Below the pieces are notes generated by a model that saw nothing but the letters and a program-made list of their open reading frames with translations, searched no databases and was not told the DNA's origin. From NCBI GenBank assembly GCA_045546275.1, contig JAZQCM010000043.1:1-30375 (forward strand): a stretch of 30,375 bases of DNA. Direction: 5' to 3'. The DNA is from RGIG1927 sp045546275. GTDB taxonomy: Bacteria > Bacillota > Clostridia > UMGS1883. Below are positions 13,313 to 22,100 of this stretch, piece by piece. A program made the translations under genes and the position numbers. How positions within the stretch are numbered: position 1 is the first letter of the stretch; every line of letters begins with the position of its first letter.

Positions 13313-14509
13313 ATGGCAGTAAATAACGGATTGCGAAATTTTCTTGACCGATTTTTCGGCTCAAAAGACAGAATAACAATAAATGCGGTTACAGCAGGCG
13401 GAACGGCTGAAACTTGGTATTACGAGCTTGCAATTAAAACGGCGGTGAGCTTGATTGCAAATGTTATCGGCAAATGCGAGTTTAAAACATATTACAACAA
13501 CGAGCTCAACGACAAGAGCGTTGAATATTACCGTTGGAATGTTGCACCGAATAAAAACCAAAACGCAAGCGAATTTAAACACCGTATTATTGAGGAATTG
13601 CTTTTGACGGGTGAGTGTCTTGTTGTTGAAGTAGGCAAAGAGCTTTTTGTTGCTGATAGCTTTAGCAAAGAAACGGACGGCGTAAAGCCGTATGTATTTG
13701 CTTGTGTGAGCGTTGAGGGTGCACAGCTTAATAAGAAGTTTAAGCGTTCAGATGTTTTGTATTACAAACTTGACGGCTTTGACCTTAAACCGCTTTTATC
13801 GGGTGTGTGTGGCTCATATATTGACGCTTGGGCGGCGGCTTTCAGCAACTACAAACAAAAGAACTCAAGCAAATGGAAACTAAAAATTTCCTCGGCTGCA
13901 AGAGCTGACAAGCGATTTGCTGAAACATACCAACAGTTGACGCAACAGAATTTAAAACAATTCTTTGAAAAAAACAACGCCGTTTATCCCGAATATGACG
14001 GCTACGAATTAACCGAGGTAACAGGAAACGGCACGGCTGCGAGTGACGATATAACGAAGTTACGCAACGATATTTTTGCACTTGTAGCACAAACATATAA
14101 AACCCCCGTGTCGCTTTTAAGCGGGCAGATTGCGGGCGTTAAAGATGTTTTTGAAAGTTGGTTATCGGTTTGCATTGAGCCCATTACAACAATGTTGACC
14201 GACGAAAATAATAAACAGCTTTACGCTTTTGAAGATTGGCAGAGCGACAACTATATGCTTATTGATACTTCCCGTGTCAAGCATATTGATTTTGCCGCAC
14301 TTGCAAACGCTATTGAAAAGTGTATATCGTCGGGCTCAATGAATGTTGACGAGGTGCGAACAATTATTCTCGGTCTTAATGCCTTGAATACCGAAGCTTC
14401 AAAGCGTTATTACATAACGAAAAACTTTGAAGCACTTGAGGCAGCGAGTGAGAAAGCAACCGATCAACCGACAACGGACGAAGAAACGGGCAAGGGGGTG
14501 AGCGAGTGA
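13313..14509 (+). CDS. HK97-type portal protein
   Basis: This 398-residue protein forms the dodecameric channel at the capsid vertex, where TerL docks and the neck attaches. Support comes from its place directly after terL, the start of the fold (YYELAIKTAVSLIANVIGKCEF, then EYYRWNVAPNKNQNASEFKH) and the LLLTGECLVVEV strand, and the core segment APVY-type VAQTYKTPVSLLSG near residue 260. The acidic, polar C-terminus is usual. The start follows GGGGTGAG. The stop overlaps the protease GTG start by four bases. Confidence 0.95.
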   Translation: MAVNNGLRNFLDRFFGSKDRITINAVTAGGTAETWYYELAIKTAVSLIANVIGKCEFKTYYNNELNDKSVEYYRWNVAPNKNQNASEFKHRIIEELLLTGECLVVEVGKELFVADSFSKETDGVKPYVFACVSVEGAQLNKKFKRSDVLYYKLDGFDLKPLLSGVCGSYIDAWAAAFSNYKQKNSSKWKLKISSAARADKRFAETYQQLTQQNLKQFFEKNNAVYPEYDGYELTEVTGNGTAASDDITKLRNDIFALVAQTYKTPVSLLSGQIAGVKDVFESWLSVCIEPITTMLTDENNKQLYAFEDWQSDNYMLIDTSRVKHIDFAALANAIEKCISSGSMNVDEVRTIILGLNALNTEASKRYYITKNFEALEAASEKATDQPTTDEETGKGVSE

Positions 14510-15405
14510 ACAAAAAGTATTATTCACTTGAAACAAACAACAATAAAGCTGTTTTGAACATTTACGGTGATATTACATCTTGCCCGTGGGGCGAGAGTGA
14601 TGTATCAGCGTACAATCTCACACAGGAGCTTGACAAAATCAATGCAAATGTAATTGAGGTTTATATCAATTCATACGGCGGCGAATGTGCCGAGGGTATT
14701 GCTATTTATAACGCTTTGAAACGACATAAGGCAAAAATCAAAACTTATGTTGACGGGTTTGCCTGCTCTATTGCGTCAGTTGTCGCAATGGCGGGTGATG
14801 AGCGTTATATGTACCCGACAAGCCTCTTGATGATACATAATGCGTGGACTTTCACAGGCGGAAACGCTAACGATTTACGCAAAGAGGCGGACACCCTCGA
14901 AACAATAACAGAAAGCTCCATAAAGGCTTACGAAAGTGTTGCAAACATAAGCCGTGACGAGATAAAAGCCTTAATGGACGCCGAAACTTGGTTGACAGCT
15001 AATGAGGCACTTGAAAAGGGCTTTATTACTGAAATATTAGCCGAAACGGCAAACGAAAAAGCAAGTCAGAGCGTGCGAAAGGCGGTGTATCAAATGGCAA
15101 AGTCCCTCAATGAAGCGGGCGAAATGAGCGAAATCCTTAAAAAGTTGGACGAATTGAGTGCAAAAGTTGACGAAATATGCGACAAGATTGCACCCGAAAA
15201 GCCGACAGAGGCAGAGGAAGAGCCCGAAAACGAGCCCGAAAAGGACGAGGAAACAGGCAACGAGCCCGAAAAGGACGGCGAAGAGCCTGCCCCCGAAAAC
15301 CCCGAAACCGAGGAAGAGGAAGAAACCGACCCCGAGGAAGAGGAAAAGGACGACACAAAGGGCGATAACCCCTTTATGAATTTCTTAAAAACAATTTCAA
15401 AATGA
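14506..15405 (+). CDS. ClpP-like prohead maturation protease
   Basis: A serine protease that cleaves capsid parts during head assembly. A GTG start overlaps the portal stop. The catalytic pattern is ClpP-like: INSYGGECAEGIAIYNAL, the Ser in FACSIASVVAMAG (about residue 88), the His in LLMIHNAW (about 110) and the Asp region DAETWLTANEALEKGF near 160. After about residue 225 a highly acidic Glu/Pro-rich tail (repeats of EPE and EKD) leads to the end GDNPFMNFLKTISK. That tail may act as a fused scaffold-like element; no separate scaffold gene is seen here. Confidence 0.94.
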   Translation: MNKKYYSLETNNNKAVLNIYGDITSCPWGESDVSAYNLTQELDKINANVIEVYINSYGGECAEGIAIYNALKRHKAKIKTYVDGFACSIASVVAMAGDERYMYPTSLLMIHNAWTFTGGNANDLRKEADTLETITESSIKAYESVANISRDEIKALMDAETWLTANEALEKGFITEILAETANEKASQSVRKAVYQMAKSLNEAGEMSEILKKLDELSAKVDEICDKIAPEKPTEAEEEPENEPEKDEETGNEPEKDGEEPAPENPETEEEEETDPEEEEKDDTKGDNPFMNFLKTISK

Positions 15406-15423
15406 GAAAAGAGGTAAAAAATT

Positions 15424-16608
15424 ATGAAAAATCTTGACATTTTCAGAACAAAGCAGAAAGAAGCAGCCGCAGCAATGCAGAAAGCAATGACAAGCGGCGA
15501 CGAAAAGCAGATCATAGCAGCTTGGGAAAGTTTTCAGCAGGCTGTTGCCGACACAGTAAAGGCAGATTTTGCCGAGGCTGAACTTTTGCACGATAGCCGT
15601 GTACTTGAGCAGCGTGGCGTAAGACAGCTCACAAAGGCAGAAACCGAATATTGGGAAAAGTTTATTGAAGCCTCAAAGTCACAGAACTACAAGCAGGCAA
15701 TCGCAAATATTGATGTCTCATTCCCCGAAACAATCATTGAAGATGTTTACAAAGAGCTTAAACAGGCTCACCCCCTGCTTGAAAAAATCAATTTTCAGAA
15801 TGTCGCTATACTTACAAAGTGGATTTTGAGCGATCATTCAACACAGCGTGCCGTATGGGGTGAAATCAACGGCGAAATTACAAAGGAAATCGAGGGTGCT
15901 CTCAAGAAAATTGACCTTGTTGCAAACAAGCTCTCAGCATTTATGGTTGTTCCCCTTGATATGTTGCAGCTCGGTGCTCGCTTCATTGATAACTATGTCA
16001 GAATGCTTCTTGTTGAGGCAATCGCACTCGGTCTTGAGTACGGTATCGTTAAGGGTACAGGCGTAAACGAGCCTATCGGTCTTATTCGTGATATTCACGA
16101 GGGCGTTTCTTTCAACACAGAAACAGGCTATCCCGCAAAAGAAAAGATTGCAGTTAAAGACTTTACACCCGCAAATTACGGCGACTTGCTTGCTCGTCTT
16201 GCAAAGACAGAAAAGGGCAACTCAAGAAGAATTACAAGCGTAATGCTTATTTGCAATCAGTCTGAATACTTCAAAAAGATTATGCCCGCAACAACTGTAC
16301 TCGGTGACAACGGACTTTATACAGGCAATGTGTTCCCGTTCCCTACAGATGTTGTAATTTCAAACGAGCTTGAGGATAACGAGGCAATCCTTTGCTTGCC
16401 CGAAGAATATTTCTTCGGTCTTGGCTCAGACAAAAAGGGTGCTATTGAGTATTCTGACGAGTTTAAATTCCTTGAGGACGCAAGAACATACAAAATCAAA
16501 ATGCACGGTAACGGCAGAGCTTACGACAACACCGTTGCTCTTTACCTTGATATTACCGATATTGACCCCGCTTTCATTACTGTTAAGAATGTAGCGGCAG
16601 AGGCTTAA
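15424..16608 (+). CDS. HK97-fold major capsid protein
   Basis: The 394-residue shell protein. It begins with a helical delta-type domain (KNLDIFRTKQKEAAAAMQKA to about residue 80) that the protease probably removes. The HK97 core follows: PETIIEDVYKELKQAHPLLEKINF, the KLSAFMVVPLDMLQLG and RMLLVEAIALGLEYGIVKGTG spine region, and the loop NEPIGLIRDI. Later strands (GRAYDNTVALYLDITDIDP) complete the fold. The start follows GAGGTAAAAA. Synteny protease then capsid is standard. Confidence 0.94.
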   Translation: MKNLDIFRTKQKEAAAAMQKAMTSGDEKQIIAAWESFQQAVADTVKADFAEAELLHDSRVLEQRGVRQLTKAETEYWEKFIEASKSQNYKQAIANIDVSFPETIIEDVYKELKQAHPLLEKINFQNVAILTKWILSDHSTQRAVWGEINGEITKEIEGALKKIDLVANKLSAFMVVPLDMLQLGARFIDNYVRMLLVEAIALGLEYGIVKGTGVNEPIGLIRDIHEGVSFNTETGYPAKEKIAVKDFTPANYGDLLARLAKTEKGNSRRITSVMLICNQSEYFKKIMPATTVLGDNGLYTGNVFPFPTDVVISNELEDNEAILCLPEEYFFGLGSDKKGAIEYSDEFKFLEDARTYKIKMHGNGRAYDNTVALYLDITDIDPAFITVKNVAAEA

Positions 16609-16622
16609 AGGGGAGCTAACCA

Positions 16623-16937
16623 ATGAACAACACCGTACTTGAGAGCCTGCTTGTTGAAGCTCGTAACGAGGTTCAAGTTACTTGGGCGGACGAGGAAACC
16701 AACAAAAGGTTAATGCGTTATATACAAAACGGCTCACGCTTAATTAAAAAGCATTGCGGCGTTGATGATGAGGACTTACAAGAGGGCGGAAAAGCAAACG
16801 CCCTCTTGCTTGCTTATGTACGGCGAGCATTTGACGGCGATATATCGGGCTTTGTCAATGACTATCTCGGCGAAATTGTTGACTTGCAACAGGAAAAAGA
16901 GGTAAGCGATTATGAAGCAGAAACCGAAAGTGTATAA
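16623..16937 (+). CDS. Head-tail connector protein (gp6-like)
   Basis: A 104-residue, mainly helical protein directly after the capsid gene, in the position of the adaptor (gp6-like). The fold pattern agrees: LLVEARNEVQVTWADEETN, MRYIQNGSRLIKKHCGVDD, then ANALLLAYVRRAFDGD and FVNDYLGEIVDLQQEKEV. The early helix plus W is typical of the family that rings the portal. It overlaps the next gene by 26 bases. The individual role is inferred from order. Confidence 0.85.
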   Translation: MNNTVLESLLVEARNEVQVTWADEETNKRLMRYIQNGSRLIKKHCGVDDEDLQEGGKANALLLAYVRRAFDGDISGFVNDYLGEIVDLQQEKEVSDYEAETESV

Positions 16938-17274
16938 CGACGGCGTTTGTCAAATTGTACTCTCTAAAGGTAGCAAAGTGAGCGACTTTGCCGCCCGTAA
17001 AAATGACAGGGTAAAAGAAGATTTTGAGATCCTTTATACCCTGCCTTTTGCCGAAATGTCACGCCGTGAGCAGGACCTTGAATTTTGCGAGGCAATGGGA
17101 CGCTCACTAACTTTAAAAATAAAAACAAGGCTTGTCCCGAATGTCAAAAGTCAGCACAATGTTATTGAACTTGCTGCGAACAAGAGTACATTGTACTCAA
17201 TTATTAACGCTGACCCCGACAGGAAAAACGACGAGCTTTATTTATACCTTGAAGAGGTGAGAGAACTTGCTTAA
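16912..17274 (+). CDS. Head closure / head-tail joining protein
   Basis: A 120-residue protein that is probably the stopper or head closure ring. It has the early beta strands VYNDGVCQIVLSKGSK, the middle segment YTLPFAEMSRREQDLEF and paired strands (LTLKIKTRLVPNVKSQHNVIEL). The small beta-barrel layout and neck position agree with the phage head-tail joining family. Translational coupling is likely on both sides. Specific homology cannot be confirmed from sequence alone. Confidence 0.75.
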   Translation: MKQKPKVYNDGVCQIVLSKGSKVSDFAARKNDRVKEDFEILYTLPFAEMSRREQDLEFCEAMGRSLTLKIKTRLVPNVKSQHNVIELAANKSTLYSIINADPDRKNDELYLYLEEVRELA

Positions 17275-17620
17275 CAAGATACGAGCCGCACTTGAAACAT
17301 TTGATTTGCCCGCACATTACGGCAAAGTCCCGAAAAAAGCGGACGATTGGAATTATTTTGTTTTTAACCGTGCAAGATTGAAAAAAAGTGGCACAAACGG
17401 GCGAGATTTTAATTATTATTACCGAATAGGCATAATAATGGAAAATTATATCCCCGAGGGCTTTGAGATTGAAGTTATTAAAAAAATAACAGAGGCGACG
17501 GGAATGCGACTTGCTGACGGTGACATTTTATTTGAGTATGTGTTTAAAGACAACACCGAGCTTGTTTGTGAAATGGCTGTTATTTATTTCACAAAGGCGG
17601 TTAAGGGGTGCAATGTATGA
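17267..17620 (+). CDS. Neck protein of the head-tail joining cluster
   Basis: A TTG start at 17267 follows GAGGTGAGAGA and overlaps the previous stop. The 117-residue protein has helical and beta parts (NKIRAALETFDLPAHYGKV, DDWNYFVFNRARLKKSG, YYYRIGIIMENYIPEG). Its order fits a tail-terminator or neck component. The YRIGIIMENYIP strand and the following EIEVIKKITEATGM helix are like small tail-terminator proteins. The exact role is not certain. Confidence 0.7.
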   Translation: MLNKIRAALETFDLPAHYGKVPKKADDWNYFVFNRARLKKSGTNGRDFNYYYRIGIIMENYIPEGFEIEVIKKITEATGMRLADGDILFEYVFKDNTELVCEMAVIYFTKAVKGCNV

Positions 17621-18006
17621 GCGTTACATATTCGCTTAATGCCGAGCAACTTGATGAGTTAATAAATGCCGTTGAAAATGACGCAGAGGCAGCAGAAATA
17701 GCAATTACAAACTACCTTGCGACAGACGGACAAAGACTTATAAAATCGTCAATCGAAAATTTAATACCTGTTTCAAACAGGCAAAAGAAACACGCAAAAA
17801 CAAGCAACCCATTACAACACGACACTTATAATATGAGCGTCGTTATTTATCCGAAAAAACCCTTTTATTATTTGTATTATGTAGATCAAGCACAAGGAAC
17901 GAGCCGAGGCAAACAGCCCGCCGATTTTATGGAGCGAGGTCTTGAGCAAGTCGTTGAGCCTTTGTTCAATGATATGCTACAAACATTTAATGAGGTATTT
18001 AATTAA
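17617..18006 (+). CDS. HK97 gp10-like tail component
   Basis: Start at ATG 17617, after AAGGGGTG, with an ATGA overlap. The 129-residue protein contains DELINAVENDAEAAEIAITN, LIKSSIENLIPVSNRQKKH and the aromatic segment MSVVIYPKKPFYYLYYVDQAQG, followed by PADFMERGLEQV. This matches small gp10-like tail components that lie between the neck and the tail-tube gene. It probably helps close or join the tail. The order of neighbours is the main support. Confidence 0.82.
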   Translation: MSVTYSLNAEQLDELINAVENDAEAAEIAITNYLATDGQRLIKSSIENLIPVSNRQKKHAKTSNPLQHDTYNMSVVIYPKKPFYYLYYVDQAQGTSRGKQPADFMERGLEQVVEPLFNDMLQTFNEVFN

Positions 18007-18026
18007 CAAAAAAGGTGGTAAGAAAA

Positions 18027-18590
18027 ATGGCAACAAATATCGAGCAGTTTTCTGAATTTGAAGTAAAAGAAAGTCACGCTAAATTTGCAGACGGTGAGGC
18101 AATGCCCCTCGGTTGCGTTGGCTCTCTTGAGGAAACTTTGAATGTTCGCACCGTTACAAAGAAATGTGAGGGCGTTCTTAAAAAGAGCGTTACCCGTTCA
18201 GACGGTAGCGGCGAAATTAAATTTACAATGCATATGCGTTGGGAAGTGTTTAAAAACGCTTTTGGTCTTATTTCTGACGGTCTCAAAGCAGGCGTTTACG
18301 CTTACGGCACAGGCTCAAGACACAAAGAGTTTTGCTATACCGCAAAAGTTCTTGACGAGGACGGCAATGTAAAATACAAAGCATATCCTAAATGTTGCGT
18401 ATCAACAGGCATTGCAACAAAGATTGAGAACGGTGCGGAAGAGGTCGCAGAAATCGAAGTTACAGCCGCCGTATTTGCAGACGCAAAGGGCAACTGTATG
18501 TACCAGGCATTCGACAGCGAGGTTGACGAAACCGTAAAAGCGGGTTGGATTGAAAACTTTACACCCGATCTTGTCGAAGCAACAGCATAA
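18027..18590 (+). CDS. Major tail (tube) protein
   Basis: The ATG at 18027 follows AAGGTGG and gives 187 residues. Beta-rich segments are typical of siphophage tail tubes: MPLGCVGSLEETLNVRTVTKK, SGEIKFTMHMRWEVFKNAFG and EVAEIEVTAAVFADAKGN, with an end FDSEVDETVKAGWIENFTPD. It polymerises around the tape measure protein. It sits between the gp10-like protein and the tail chaperones, which is the standard place. Confidence 0.88.
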   Translation: MATNIEQFSEFEVKESHAKFADGEAMPLGCVGSLEETLNVRTVTKKCEGVLKKSVTRSDGSGEIKFTMHMRWEVFKNAFGLISDGLKAGVYAYGTGSRHKEFCYTAKVLDEDGNVKYKAYPKCCVSTGIATKIENGAEEVAEIEVTAAVFADAKGNCMYQAFDSEVDETVKAGWIENFTPDLVEATA

Positions 18591-18618
18591 TTAAAAAATG
18601 CAGAGGGAGTAAACAACA

Positions 18619-18930
18619 ATGGAAAAAATAACATCAAGTCTTGAAGAATTAACACTCAATGACGGCGTAACCGTCACACTCACAATGAATTTTGCGAGGT
18701 TGCTTTATTTGAGAGGTCACGGCAAAGAAAAGGAAGTTGCGGCGGGTATGGCAATGCTCAACTCAAAAGAGCTTGATATGCTTGATTGCCCTAAACTCTT
18801 TTATTGTGCGTACCTTTGTGCAAACGAAGAGCCTGCATATACATATGAAGAATTTACGGCGTTAATTCCGTTTGACCTTGAGATATGTGCAAAGTTGTTT
18901 CAAAAATTAACTACAAGTAAAAAAAAATAG
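18619..18930 (+). CDS. Tail assembly chaperone G
   Basis: A 103-residue protein starting after AGAGGGAG. It is the G-type chaperone that holds the tape measure protein during tail assembly. Helical pattern: LNDGVTVTLTMNFARLLYLRG, KEKEVAAGMAMLNSKEL, then FYCAYLCANEEPAYTYEEF and DLEICAKLFQKL. It ends at TAG (18928-18930) right after a run of nine A. Ribosomes slipping -1 in that run would continue into the T part downstream. Confidence 0.88.
   Translation: MEKITSSLEELTLNDGVTVTLTMNFARLLYLRGHGKEKEVAAGMAMLNSKELDMLDCPKLFYCAYLCANEEPAYTYEEFTALIPFDLEICAKLFQKLTTSKKK
18919..18927 (+). promoter_or_regulatory. Slippery A9 site for -1 frameshift (G to GT)
   Basis: The run AAAAAAAAA at 18919-18927 directly precedes the TAG of the G protein. 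It supplies the A-AAA-AAA class of slippery site used by siphophage tail chaperones. A -1 shift gives AAA ATA GCG and continues open to 19157. A GC-containing stretch (cgttccgcgaggcg) follows and may help pausing. Confidence 0.8.
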
Positions 18931-19160
18931 CGTTCCGCGAGGCGTTTAAATGTAGTAAACCGAAAACCCGTATTAAATTACCGAAATTCGAGCTTGAGGA
19001 TATAGAGGACTATTATACCTACTATGTTCATATTTTGGGATTTGATACGGGGCTTTTTTGGTATGCGGACATTTCTTTTTTGCGGAGCGTTAGCGAAAAT
19101 AACGCCGCTTTTGATAATTTTGTCAATTATCAGCAAGAAAAGGTGTTAAATTCGAGGTGA
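18924..19160 (+). CDS. T extension of tail assembly chaperone GT (frameshift product)
   Basis: After the slip site, the -1 frame is open for 78 codons to TGA (19158-19160). With the first 102 codons of G it gives a GT fusion of about 180 residues. The extension reads AFREAFK, then RIKLPKFELEDIEDYYTYYVHIL and FDTGLFWYADISFLRS, which is the conserved G/T pattern ending with an E-rich segment. No own start or ribosome binding site is seen, so it should be made only by frameshifting. GT is the minor form that bridges tape measure and tube protein. Confidence 0.85.
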   Translation, partial: KIAFREAFKCSKPKTRIKLPKFELEDIEDYYTYYVHILGFDTGLFWYADISFLRSVSENNAAFDNFVNYQQEKVLNSR

Positions 19161-19164
19161 TATT

Positions 19165-22100
19165 ATGGCAAAAAAGACGCAAGCACAGATTGAATTTTCA
19201 GCGGTAACGAAAGAGTTTGACGCAGGCGTTAAAAGTATGAACGCACAGCTTAAAACATTCGGTAACGAGCTGAAACTTAATAGCACACAGTTAAAGGGCA
19301 ATGCCGACGACGTGGGGCTTTTGCAAGATAGACAAAAGATTTTACAATCAGAGCTTGAAGCCTCAAAAACAAAAGTAAGTTTACAAGAGCAGGCACTTGC
19401 AAAATGCAAAGAAATGCTCGGCGAAAATTCCGTTGAGTATAGGAATTTGACAAACTCATTGTTGCAAGCTAAAAATCAGCAGGCAGCTATTGAGAATGAA
19501 ATACAGAAAACAGAAAAGGCACTTGCAAACGCCTCGCAAGAAACACAACAGGCGGCGAGTGCGTGGGATAAACTTTCAAAAGAAATCGACGAACAAGAGA
19601 GCGAATTGTCAAAGCTCTCACAGGAATATAAAGAAGTTGTACTCTCACAGGGTAAAGGCTCAAAAGAGGCGAAAGAGCTTGAGGGCAAAATAAACGCCCT
19701 CAACAGCGAACTCAAAGAGAACAAAGCCGAAATGAAAAAGGCAGACGACGCAGCCGACGAATTGACAAAATCCCTTGATAAACTCGGTGAAGAGGCAAAG
19801 GACACGGGCGACGGATTTACAATCGGCAAAGGTGCGATTGCGAGTTTTATCGGTAACGGTTTATCAAGTCTTACAAGCTCTATCGGTGAGGGTATTTCTA
19901 CCCTTACGGGGTTAAGTGAAGAAACAAAAGAATACCGCACCGAAATGGCAAAACTTGACGCCGCTTTTGCGGAAACGGGCTTTTCATCAGATCAAGCAAA
20001 AGAAGCATATACAAACCTTTACGCCGTGCTTGGTGATGAGGGGCAAGCAGTAGAGGCAACAAATTTTCTTGCTCAATTATGCGACAACGAGCAACAACTT
20101 GCAGATTGGACGACGATTTGCACAGGAGTTTACGGAAAATTCGGTGCGTCTTTACCCGTTGAGGGTCTTGTTGAAGCTGCAAACGAAACAGCAAAATGCG
20201 GAGCTGTTACGGGTGGCTTGGCTGACGCCTTGAATTGGGTGTCAATGGACGCTTTCGGTTGGAAAATGACTTTAGGCGAAAACACAAAAGCTCTTGAAGC
20301 GTTTGAAAAAGCAACAAAAGAAGGTGCAACGCAAGAAGAGGCTTTTAATGCAGCTCTTGAAACTTGTTCAACAGAGCAAGAGAGAGCAGCTTTAATAACA
20401 ACTACACTCAATGGCATATATGGCGACACGGCGGCAGAATTTGAAGCAACGAACAAAAGCGTTATTGACGCAAACAAAGCACAGGCGGACTATACCGCAA
20501 CAATGGCGGCTTTCGGTGAAAAGGTCGAGCCGATAACAACAGCCGTTAAACAGGGCTTTAATGGCTTGTTGCAAGAGGTTTTGGGACTTACCGAGGGAGC
20601 AGATATTGAGGGCTTTACTTCCGCTATTCAAAGCGGCTTTGCAACCGTCAAAGACACAGTTTTACCCGCAGTTGTTGAGGCTTTCGGCAAATTAAAAGAC
20701 GCTTGGCAATGGTTGAGCGAGCACACGGGACTTTTAACAGCGGTTGCAACTGTTATCGGCGTTATAACAACAGCAATCACGGCTTATAACATAGTGCAGG
20801 GCATTAAAACGGCAATGGACGCAGCGAATGTTACAACTGTTTGGGGCTTGGTTGCGGCTCATATAGCACAGGCGGCGGCGGCAATGGCAGCAATAGCACC
20901 GTACATTTTAATTGTTGCGGCTATTGCGGCGGTTATTGCTATTATTGTTCTTTGCGTTAAGCATTGGGACAAAATCGTAGAGGCGGTTAAAAATTGTTGG
21001 GAATCCGTGAAAAAAAACCTTTCACAATGGGGCTCTTGGATAAACGAAAATGTTATACAACCCGTAGTAAACTTTTTTAAGGGGCTATGGGACGGTATCG
21101 TAAATATTTTTAAGTCAATTATTGAATGGGTTAAAAATAATTGGAAGTCGATTGTATTATTTCTCGTAAATCCGTTTGCAGGCGTTTTTAACTACCTATA
21201 CGAAAATTTTGAGGGTTTCAGAAACTTTATAAATAATATCGTAACATCAATTAAAAACTTTTTTATTGATATGTGGAACGGTATAAAACAAGTATGGGAA
21301 TGGATATGCAACGCCGTACAAGTAGCGATAATGTTTATTGCCGAAATAATAAAGGCGGCTTTTAATATTATCACCCTGCCTTTCCGTTTTATTTGGGAAA
21401 ATTGCAAAGAGTATGTATTTGCTGCGTGGGAATGGATAAAGGAAAAAGTCACAACAGCAATTAACGCCGTTAAAACCGTTATTACAACGGTTATGAATGC
21501 AATTAAAAATTTCTTTTCTACCGTGTGGAATGGCATTAAAAATGTCTTTACTACCGTTTGGAATGCAATTGTTGGTTTTATTTCACCTATTGTAAATAAA
21601 ATCAAATCAATAATTACAACAGCGTTTAACAATGTTAAAACCGCAGTAACAACAATATTCAATGCGGTGAAATCGGTTGTTACAACTGTTTGGAATGCTA
21701 TTAAAACAGCAATTACAACCGTTGTAAATTCAATCAAGAGCGTAATATCAACCGTATTTAATGCGATTAAATCAACAGTAACAAGCATTTTTAACGCCGT
21801 GAAATCCGTTGTTACAAGTGTTTGGAATAGCATTAAAAACGCAATATCAAATGTTGTTAATGCTATCAAAACAAAAATAACGAGCGTGTTTAATAGCGTA
21901 AAAAGCACCGTTACGGGAGTTTTTAACGGTATTAAATCAACAGCGTCGAGCGTGTGGAATGGTATTAAAAACGCAATTACAAAACCGATTGAGCAGGCAA
22001 AAAACAAGGTAAAGAGCGTTGTTGACAGCATTAAAAATCTGTTTAACAATATGAAACTCAAATTCCCGAAAATTAAAATGCCTCATTTCTCGGTAAAGGG

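Noticed and set aside
15090..15515. Long minus-strand frame and additional plus-strand frames over the protease tail
   Set aside because: They arise from low-complexity purine-rich sequence that lacks stops; they have no start context and lie over the acidic tail of the ClpP-like protease.
21192..22061. 289-residue minus-strand open frame
   Set aside because: It mirrors the 33-bp repeats of the tape measure gene; its hydrophobic repeats are reverse readings of the N-A-I-K repeats, without a ribosome binding site.
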